From the NCBI GenBank assembly GCA_965248775.1, contig OZ252150.1, forward strand, positions 1,178,001-1,242,000: a DNA stretch of 64,000 bases. The letters are read 5' to 3'. A program made the translations under genes and the position numbers. The notes below the pieces were generated by a model that did no database searches, was not told the DNA's origin, and saw nothing but the letters and a program-made list of their open reading frames with translations. This DNA comes from JBHHUI01 sp965248775. Its GTDB lineage: Bacteria > Chloroflexota > Anaerolineae > Anaerolineales > JBHHUI01. Every line of letters starts with the position of its first letter. Within the stretch, counting starts at the first letter, position 1. This document shows positions 57,864 to 64,000 of the stretch, in pieces.

Positions 57864-59054
57864 TTCACTACCGGACACTTTATCCGTGATTGATTAGCGG
57901 TTGCCTCTCGGCTACACTCTCCGTTCTACCACAGAACAAGGGGAGTATCGCCATGAGTGACAACCGCCGTACATATCGTGCCATAAAGAGCGCCTTGCGG
58001 CAACTGTACCCAGGAGAACCGCAGGGCAACTTGGCTCGCCATTTGGATACGCTCGCTGCCATGGTCAGCGGAATTGTCCGCAGCCAGAGTAGCCAGCTAC
58101 CGGCGATCGCCAGGAAAGTGCCAGACGGCAACAAACCCGAGAGCCGGGTCAAACGGTACGCCCGCTGGGTCAAGAATGAGCATATTAATAACGAAGTCTT
58201 CTTTCTACCCTTCGCTGAACCCTTATTGCAGGGTCTGGCGCAGGACCGCACGCTCGTGTTGGCAATGGACGGCAGCGAAGTGGGCCGCGGTTGCCTGACC
58301 CTGATGGTGAGCGTCATCTACAAGCAACGTGCTTTGCCGGTGGCGTGGGTCACCGTCAAAGGGAGCAAGGGACATTTTTCAGAAGCGACACACGTGCAGT
58401 TGTTGACAGAAGTACACGCTTTGGTGCCCCCTGCAAGCGATGTCGTCTTCCTGGGGGATGGTGAATTCGATGGCACGAACCTCCAGGCGGCTCTGAATGA
58501 CTACGAATGGGCCTACGTCTGTCGCACGGCCAAGCATGTCCAGCTATGTGAAGGGGGCGACTGGTTCGCCTTCGCCGACCTGGATGTGCCCCGTGGTGCA
58601 TACCGCGGCGTGCTGGATGTCGCCTTCACCCAGCAGGAATATGGGCCCGTCCTTGCCATCGCGTGGTGGCAGCGCGACTGCAAAGAGCCCCTCTATCTGG
58701 TCACCAACCTGGAGCTGGTTGCCGAAGCCTGTTCCTGGTATAACAAACGCTTTCGTATTGAAACTTTCTTCTCCGACCAGAAAAGCCGGGGCTTCAATTT
58801 GCATAAAAGCCATATCGCCGACCCGGCCCGGCTGGCCCGGTTGATGATCGCAGCTTGCCTTGCTTACATCTGGATCATCTACTTGGGCGTCATCGCCAAA
58901 CGAGATAATTGGGTGCAAGTCATTCACCGCACCGACCGCTGTGATCTGAGCCTATTTCAACTCGGCTTGCGCCTGCTGGAACAGTTCCTAAATGAGCATC
59001 TGCCCATCCCGGTCGCCTTTGACATGCCCCGCGCAGAAAGTGTCCGGTAGTGAA
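57864..59054. mobile_element. IS4-type element, copy A
   Basis: 1191 bp, termini TTCACTACCGGACACTTT and its exact complement (18 bp), target duplication CTCCATGA (57856-57863; 59055-59062). The inverted second copy lies at 61403-62593. Inserted in the IclR gene. Confidence 0.94.
57953..59050 (+). CDS. IS4-type transposase, copy A
   Basis: 365 residues from ATG 57953 with GGGGAG upstream. DDE residues: VLAMDGSEVGRG (Asp), FLGDGEFDG (Asp), and the YREK-like block KRFRIETFFSDQKSRGFNLHKSHI (Glu). Intact. Differs from copy B by at least one residue (Leu versus Pro in RGV-x-DVAFTQ). Confidence 0.92.
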   Translation: MSDNRRTYRAIKSALRQLYPGEPQGNLARHLDTLAAMVSGIVRSQSSQLPAIARKVPDGNKPESRVKRYARWVKNEHINNEVFFLPFAEPLLQGLAQDRTLVLAMDGSEVGRGCLTLMVSVIYKQRALPVAWVTVKGSKGHFSEATHVQLLTEVHALVPPASDVVFLGDGEFDGTNLQAALNDYEWAYVCRTAKHVQLCEGGDWFAFADLDVPRGAYRGVLDVAFTQQEYGPVLAIAWWQRDCKEPLYLVTNLELVAEACSWYNKRFRIETFFSDQKSRGFNLHKSHIADPARLARLMIAACLAYIWIIYLGVIAKRDNWVQVIHRTDRCDLSLFQLGLRLLEQFLNEHLPIPVAFDMPRAESVR

Positions 59055-59345
59055 CTCCATGATTGGGCGTGCGGCAGAGACAAGTTCATCCTTCTGGTGC
59101 ACCGTGCGGCCCAGTTCCAGTACAAGGGAAGTGAGCCGGTAAGCCCGAGTGACTGGATCGCGCCGCAAGTAGCCGAGATGCTCAAGAGTGTAGACAAAGC
59201 GACTTGCCGTACCAGGCTCCATATCTAGGAGTTTCGAAAGCTGGGATAGTGTCAGTTGTGGCGTGTCGGGTGTGAACGTACTCAGGACGCGCAAACCCCG
59301 CGCAAGGGTTTTCACATAGTTGCGTTGATGGCGAGCGTCTACCAT
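59055..59345 (-). pseudogene. IclR-family regulator, HTH half
   Basis: First about 97 residues of the split regulator: YVKTLARGLRVLSTF, winged HTH TLSQLSKLLDMEPGTASRFVYTLEHLGYL, and ELVSAARPIMEE joining the effector half at 57863. Divergent from the FAD oxidoreductase gene across a 244-bp spacer, where its operator would be expected. Confidence 0.9.
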
Positions 59346-59589
59346 TTTTGGTTCGACATAATATTGTAGCTAAGGGGTTAGGTCCGCTTTAGAGAATACT
59401 GATTTCTTAGAAAAACTATTGACTCTGGCTAAAAAGAGGTATACATTTGAATTGCGGATCATACACTAGCTATTGCGCTATGCGCAATTGTTACTGTTAG
59501 TCTCTTTTCGGGATGTAATTCAACTAACATTCGAGTCAATCAATTGGCACCAGCAGGTTGTTGTCAATTTATCACAATTGGAGGACACG
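59346..59589. promoter_or_regulatory. Divergent regulatory spacer (IclR / FAD oxidoreductase)
   Basis: AT-rich spacer without a gene. GGAGG six bases before TTG 59590 marks the oxidoreductase start. A TATGCGCAATTG-like palindromic word (about 59480) could be an operator, but I cannot prove it. Confidence 0.45.
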
Positions 59590-60918
59590 TTGGGCGAAAT
59601 TCCTGAATCAATAAAGCATGTGGTGATAGGTGCGGGTATCCACGGATTAAGTGCCGCATGGCATCTGGCTATGGAGTTGGAAGCGCGCGGACGAGGCTCA
59701 GGTGCAGATGTCGTCGTCCTAGACAAGTCGGGTGTGGGTGCTGGCGCCTCGGGCATCGCATGTGGCTGCGTGCGCAATTTTTATATGACAGAACCATTGC
59801 ACGCGATCCTGCGTCATAGTGTCGATGTATGGACGTACGACCCAGTTGCCTTCGGCTTCCAGCAAGTCGGCTATATCTCGGTTGGCGAGGAGAACCAGAT
59901 TGCCGAATATGAAATGATTCACAAAAGTCAGAATTCGGTTGATTATCACTCTGATGTATACGTGGGCGCCGATGCCCGCAAATTCCTCACCGGTATCTGG
60001 TCGGACTTCAACACGAGCGGGGTCGATGTTGCCATCCATGAAAAACTGAGCGGTTATGCCGGAACAATGCAAGCTTTAAATGGCCTTGCCCAGAAATGTG
60101 CCGATCATGGCGTGCAGGTCATTTCGGGCGTGGAGGTCACCGGTTATAACTTCGTCGGCGGTGAGATTAAAGGGGTACACACCGACAAGGGTGACATTCG
60201 CTCCGACATGATTATTTGGGGGCTGGGCGCGTGGACTCCCCATCACTGGGATATGCTCGACAAGTCTCGCATGGTGCAATGCCACTATCCAAATGGCAGC
60301 GTGATCGAGAAAGATATGTGGACGTACTGGCGGTTACTCGAAGGCGAGGTCTATTACGACGAACCTTACCTCACAACCTCGGGACACAACCCGCCGGTTT
60401 TACACGTGGAGTTAATGAATACACCAGTCCGCGATGAGAGCGGAAAGGAGTTGAAGGACCACACATACGTCTATTTTAAGAATGGCAACGAACGCATGGA
60501 TCAGCCAGGGCTTCAGGGCGGCGCCATCCCCGTCAAGCTCGGGCCGAACGCGGCGACCGATCCATATGGGCATGCAAACGACGAGTATCAGGCTGAAGAC
60601 GAATTCGCAGATTACATGTGTGCCGCGATGGCCCAGACGATGGACCGCTTTAAGGGCATTCGTAAAAATTTCCGCGAACGTCGAAACGGTGGTATCGGCG
60701 CCTTTACACCAGATAATGTGCCTGTCTTCGATTTTGTTGCTCCTAATGTCTACATGATCGCCGATAGCAACCATGGTTTCAAAATGACCGGTGTGGGCAA
60801 ATTAGTTGCGAAGCAACTTATGGGTGAATCAGTTGAAGAGTTGAAGCCATTTGCCCTGAGCCGCTTTGTAGAAGGTAGGACGTTCGGTTCGAACAACAGT
60901 AATTCGCCCTGGGTTTAG
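59590..60918 (+). CDS. FAD-dependent amine/amino-acid oxidoreductase (DadA/sarcosine-oxidase-like)
   Basis: 442 residues from TTG 59590, chosen because of GGAGG upstream and because the first residues lead directly into the dinucleotide fold HVVIGAGIHGLSAAWHLA. Further FAD motifs: VVVLDKSGVGAGASGIACGCVR, and the C-terminal GIGAFTPDNVPVFDFVAPNVYMIADSNHGFKMTG. It likely oxidises a secondary amine or N-methyl compound. First gene of a unit with a hypothetical gene, a PhnD-like binding protein and an agmatinase-like gene. Confidence 0.88.
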   Translation: MGEIPESIKHVVIGAGIHGLSAAWHLAMELEARGRGSGADVVVLDKSGVGAGASGIACGCVRNFYMTEPLHAILRHSVDVWTYDPVAFGFQQVGYISVGEENQIAEYEMIHKSQNSVDYHSDVYVGADARKFLTGIWSDFNTSGVDVAIHEKLSGYAGTMQALNGLAQKCADHGVQVISGVEVTGYNFVGGEIKGVHTDKGDIRSDMIIWGLGAWTPHHWDMLDKSRMVQCHYPNGSVIEKDMWTYWRLLEGEVYYDEPYLTTSGHNPPVLHVELMNTPVRDESGKELKDHTYVYFKNGNERMDQPGLQGGAIPVKLGPNAATDPYGHANDEYQAEDEFADYMCAAMAQTMDRFKGIRKNFRERRNGGIGAFTPDNVPVFDFVAPNVYMIADSNHGFKMTGVGKLVAKQLMGESVEELKPFALSRFVEGRTFGSNNSNSPWV

Positions 60919-60980
60919 GGAGGAGTAGGGCGAGGAAAACGCAGCAAAACAGCATAGGTTAGGAAGGCCGGGGATTCGCA

Positions 60981-61402
60981 ATGGAAGGGTTGCAAGAACT
61001 TTCTGCAACTGAATTGCTTGCCGGGCGGCCGTTCACCGCCCCCGAAATGAGTGCACGCGATTTAGAAGTGTTGCAGCACATGCTCGTTACACTCTGCAAT
61101 ATCGTCTGTGATCAGAATGATCTGCCGGCAGAGCCACGCCCATTGGTGCTCTGGCTCACAGAGAAGAATGGAGGCTGGCATCGGGTCGCGATCTGCGACG
61201 ATGTAGCGATCCGCGAGCGAAATGATTACACAATTGTTGGGTTTTTTGGACAGAAGAAGCTCGATATTGATCGTCGCCCGATAGATGATGTCGATGAGAA
61301 GCTAATCAAGGAATTCCCTGAGCATCCGGAATTGCTAAGCTATAGCACAATGCAGCAGACCGACGGAAACTCGTGTAATCTCGTGCTTTTCCGTTCGCCA
61401 GA
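60981..61402 (+). pseudogene. Hypothetical protein, N-terminal part (cut by IS)
   Basis: First 140 residues of a protein I do not recognise: FTAPEMSARDLEVLQHMLVTLCN, LVLWLTEKNGGWHRVAICDDVAI, QQTDGNSCNLVLFRSP. No signal peptide. The IS4-type copy B interrupts at 61403; coding resumes at 62602 with GLGHWRK in frame. Confidence 0.75.
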
Positions 61403-62593
61403 TTCACTACCGGACACTTTCTGCGCGGGGCATGTCAAAGGCGACCGGGATGGGCAGATGCTCATTTAGGAACTGTTCCAGCAGGCGCAAGCCGAGTTGA
61501 AATAGGCTCAGATCACAGCGGTCGGTGCGGTGAATGACTTGCACCCAATTATCTCGTTTGGCGATGACGCCCAAGTAGATGATCCAGATGTAAGCAAGGC
61601 AAGCTGCGATCATCAACCGGGCCAGCCGGGCCGGGTCGGCGATATGGCTTTTATGCAAATTGAAGCCCCGGCTTTTCTGGTCGGAGAAGAAAGTTTCAAT
61701 ACGAAAGCGTTTGTTATACCAGGAACAGGCTTCGGCAACCAGCTCCAGGTTGGTGACCAGATAGAGGGGCTCTTTGCAGTCGCGCTGCCACCACGCGATG
61801 GCAAGGACGGGCCCATATTCCTGCTGGGTGAAGGCGACATCCGGCACGCCGCGGTATGCACCACGGGGCACATCCAGGTCGGCGAAGGCGAACCAGTCGC
61901 CCCCTTCACATAGCTGGACATGCTTGGCCGTGCGACAGACGTAGGCCCATTCGTAGTCATTCAGAGCCGCCTGGAGGTTCGTGCCATCGAATTCACCATC
62001 CCCCAGGAAGACGACATCGCTTGCAGGGGGCACCAAAGCGTGTACTTCTGTCAACAACTGCACGTGTGTCGCTTCTGAAAAATGTCCCTTGCTCCCTTTG
62101 ACGGTGACCCACGCCACCGGCAAAGCACGTTGCTTGTAGATGACGCTCACCATCAGGGTCAGGCAACCGCGGCCCACTTCGCTGCCGTCCATTGCCAACA
62201 CGAGCGTGCGGTCCTGCGCCAGACCCTGCAATAAGGGTTCAGCGAAGGGTAGAAAGAAGACTTCGTTATTAATATGCTCATTCTTGACCCAGCGGGCGTA
62301 CCGTTTGACCCGGCTCTCGGGTTTGTTGCCGTCTGGCACTTTCCTGGCGATCGCCGGTAGCTGGCTACTCTGGCTGCGGACAATTCCGCTGACCATGGCA
62401 GCGAGCGTATCCAAATGGCGAGCCAAGTTGCCCTGCGGTTCTCCTGGGTACAGTTGCCGCAAGGCGCTCTTTATGGCACGATATGTACGGCGGTTGTCAC
62501 TCATGGCGATACTCCCCTTGTTCTGTGGTAGAACGGAGAGTGTAGCCGAGAGGCAACCGCTAATCAATCACGGATAAAGTGTCCGGTAGTGAA
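61403..62593. mobile_element. IS4-type element, copy B (inverted)
   Basis: 1191 bp, same 18-bp ends as copy A but in opposite orientation, target duplication TCGCCAGA (61395-61402; 62594-62601). Copies A and B flank the FAD oxidoreductase gene. Confidence 0.94.
61407..62504 (-). CDS. IS4-type transposase, copy B
   Basis: 365 residues from ATG 62504; same DDE residues as copy A, with Pro instead of Leu in the RGV-x-DVAFTQ stretch. Intact, so presumably active together with copy A. Confidence 0.92.
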   Translation of the reverse strand: MSDNRRTYRAIKSALRQLYPGEPQGNLARHLDTLAAMVSGIVRSQSSQLPAIARKVPDGNKPESRVKRYARWVKNEHINNEVFFLPFAEPLLQGLAQDRTLVLAMDGSEVGRGCLTLMVSVIYKQRALPVAWVTVKGSKGHFSEATHVQLLTEVHALVPPASDVVFLGDGEFDGTNLQAALNDYEWAYVCRTAKHVQLCEGGDWFAFADLDVPRGAYRGVPDVAFTQQEYGPVLAIAWWQRDCKEPLYLVTNLELVAEACSWYNKRFRIETFFSDQKSRGFNLHKSHIADPARLARLMIAACLAYIWIIYLGVIAKRDNWVQVIHRTDRCDLSLFQLGLRLLEQFLNEHLPIPVAFDMPRAESVR

Positions 62594-62601
62594 TCGCCAG
62601 A

Positions 62602-62839
62602 GGGGCTTGGGCACTGGCGCAAGAGCATGATGCATTCAGTCGCAGTGAATCTTTCGCCGAAATATTACGACTCCATTCGATTGCACAATTTGAGCTGTGC
62701 CGGCTCGCTGCTTAATGGAGGCAGAATCGTTATGCAGCGCACAAAATATTACGACTATCACGACGGCTCGATCTGGCGGGGCATCCGTGAGTTTGCGCCC
62801 GAAGCATTGACAATGGCATTCAAAGCCGCTCAAATTTAG
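62602..62839 (+). pseudogene. Hypothetical protein, C-terminal part
   Basis: Last 79 residues of the gene begun at 60981: WRKSMMHSVAVNLSPKYY, LLNGGRIVMQRTKYYDYHDGSIW, FAPEALTMAFKAAQI. Ends at TAG 62837-62839, a few bases before the binding-protein gene, so the intact gene was probably co-translated with it. Reconstructed length about 219 residues. Function unknown. Confidence 0.75.
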
Positions 62840-62855
62840 AATATTGTCTCGAACA

Positions 62856-63665
62856 ATGGCTCCAATCCGATTTGCCTCTTTTCTCGGAGATAATGCATAC
62901 GATTTTTACACTGAGGTGGTCTCCCATATCAGAATGGAAACTGGCCATCAGATGGAGATGCACAAATCGGAGTTTCCCGATCCGGCTTCTGCTTTCTTGG
63001 CGGACGAAATCGATGCCGGTTTTATTTGTGGCTTGCCCTATGTACTCTGGCAGCAGACCAACGAGGCGACTGAATTGCAGCTCCTCGCCGCACCGGTACT
63101 TCCCAATAAACGCTACGACGATTGCCCGGTGTACTTTTCCGATATCATCGTCCGAGAAGAATCTAGTTTCACTCAATTTGACGACCTGCGTGGCGGCGTC
63201 TTCGCATACAACGAAGTCTCGTCCTGTTCTGGCTTCGCCATGCCGCGCCATTATCTAGTGGAGCGAGGAAATGATTTTGATTTCTTTGGCACTCTATTAG
63301 AGAGTGGTACACACGCAGCCTCACTGGACGCTGTAGAGAGTGGTGCTGCCGATGCCGCCACCATTGACAGTGTACTGCTCGAAATGGAATTTCAGCAACG
63401 ACGCTCACGGCAAGCTAGATTTCGAGTTGTGCATAGCTTAGGGCCGTTGGCAATGCCACCAATTGTCATTAAGAATGATGTTTCAGAAACGATCCGCTCC
63501 CAACTGGCCACTGCACTGTTGAGTATGCATCAAGCCGCCGCTGGAAGGGCGACCCTACAGCGGGCAGGCATCGTCCGCTTTGAGAACGTTGATGACACGA
63601 ATTATGATGACATCCGTGCCATCCTCAGCACTCTCGAAAGCCTCCCCGCGCCTCTTGTTGTGTAG
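62856..63665 (+). CDS. PhnD-like phosphate/phosphonate-type periplasmic binding domain protein
   Basis: About 269 residues from ATG 62856 (TTG 62844 possible). PhnD/ThiY-like fold: APIRFASFLGDNAYDFYTEVV, IDAGFICGLPYVLWQQ, DDLRGGVFAYNEVSSCSGFAMPRHYL, ESGTHAASLDAVESGAADAATIDSVLLE. No signal peptide is visible, which is odd for a transporter component; it may be a cytosolic sensor or enzyme-like relative. Confidence 0.8.
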   Translation: MAPIRFASFLGDNAYDFYTEVVSHIRMETGHQMEMHKSEFPDPASAFLADEIDAGFICGLPYVLWQQTNEATELQLLAAPVLPNKRYDDCPVYFSDIIVREESSFTQFDDLRGGVFAYNEVSSCSGFAMPRHYLVERGNDFDFFGTLLESGTHAASLDAVESGAADAATIDSVLLEMEFQQRRSRQARFRVVHSLGPLAMPPIVIKNDVSETIRSQLATALLSMHQAAAGRATLQRAGIVRFENVDDTNYDDIRAILSTLESLPAPLVV

Positions 63666-63819
63666 TAAACTCTGCTCATTCCATCCTGAGCACATCTAAG
63701 CTATCTGCGATTCTGGCCCTTTCGATGCTGATTGTCATTTTGTGATGGCGTTGCGAAGTCCGAACACGAGCAAATCCGACTGCTTGCCTCCAGCGCAGAT
63801 AAGTTGAGTTTCAAGCCGT

Positions 63820-64000
63820 ATGGAAGAAATCACCCACAAAGCCTCCGGATCGAACGAGAACGCATACGCGGGTATCCCCTCGTTCATGCGCGCGCCCGTA
63901 CGTCGAGATTATGATGGCGTCGATGTGGTCATTGTCGGCGTACCGTACGATGGCGGGGCGGACAGCCATCGCGCCGGTACTCGTTTTGGTCCGCGTCATA
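63820..64000 (+). CDS. Agmatinase/arginase (ureohydrolase) family protein, 3' truncated by window
   Basis: ATG 63820 opens a frame running off the window end: GIPSFMRAPVRRDYDGVDVVIVGVPYDGGADSHRAGTRFGPR (as adjacent blocks). The VGVPYDGG...RxGTRFGPR pattern is the standard N-terminus of the SpeB/guanidinobutyrase group. The Mn-binding part lies outside the window. Confidence 0.85.
   Translation, partial: MEEITHKASGSNENAYAGIPSFMRAPVRRDYDGVDVVIVGVPYDGGADSHRAGTRFGPRH

Overview
The window reads like a chromosomal segment of an uncultured member of the Chloroflexota (Anaerolineae/Caldilineae-like). This is an inference from gene content: MoxR/DUF58 pair, a YqeB-family selenium-molybdenum protein, DUF3179 and DUF1684 proteins, an F420-type luciferase-like oxidoreductase, Tat-type oligopeptide-binding lipoprotein, large STAND/NACHT ATPases and a very mixed insertion sequence (IS) load. 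No rRNA is present and only one tRNA, tRNA-Lys(CTT), was found. The striking property is decay. Eight IS elements, two of them hosting a further nested IS, lie in 64 kb. At least ten non-transposase genes are broken by IS insertion, frameshift or in-frame stop, often with the remaining sequence still perfectly readable, so the damage is recent (or partly assembly error).

Layout. 0-5 kb: end of yqeB, moxR diverging from a frameshifted DUF58 gene across a repeat-rich spacer, then a dead IS. 5-8.6 kb: a CoA/fatty-acid operon (CaiB-type racemase/transferase intact, acyl-CoA dehydrogenase and thiolase carrying in-frame TAA codons). 8.6-10.3 kb: folate operon on the minus strand (pteridine-reductase-like SDR, folB, folK). 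10.5-16.8 kb: ECF sigma factor, DUF427, OsmC, pgl, nnrE, a DUF3179 lipoprotein with an in-frame UGA at a conserved Cys of a CxxC motif, DUF1684, and an FHA membrane protein. 17-22.6 kb: a large acidic, Ser/Thr-repeat, membrane-anchored surface protein split by a 3.6-kb IS that itself hosts an IS3 element.

23-38.6 kb is an accessory region: two matching 1555-bp IS copies (each with a 15-bp target duplication), a STAND ATPase-TPR-7TM gene (frameshift plus stop), an integrase beside tRNA-Lys, a degraded imelysin lipoprotein coupled to an HTTM membrane protein, and a NACHT ATPase with a formylglycine-enzyme-like domain in an operon with a pentapeptide-repeat protein. 38.8-50.5 kb: an oligopeptide ABC transporter operon (binding protein split by ISAzo13, an IS1182 element with an IS1-like element nested in it, two permeases, a fused double ATPase with two frameshifts), then a CBS-ACT protein. 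50.5-64 kb: M24 peptidase, GHMP-fold protein, ABC-2-like membrane protein, DHA2 MFS exporter, LLM oxidoreductase, IclR regulator split by an IS4-type element, FAD amine-oxidase-like protein, a hypothetical gene split by a second inverted copy of the same IS, a PhnD-like binding protein and the start of an agmatinase/arginase-family gene. The last block looks like a small amine/guanidino-compound uptake and catabolic cluster, but the substrate is not determinable from sequence.
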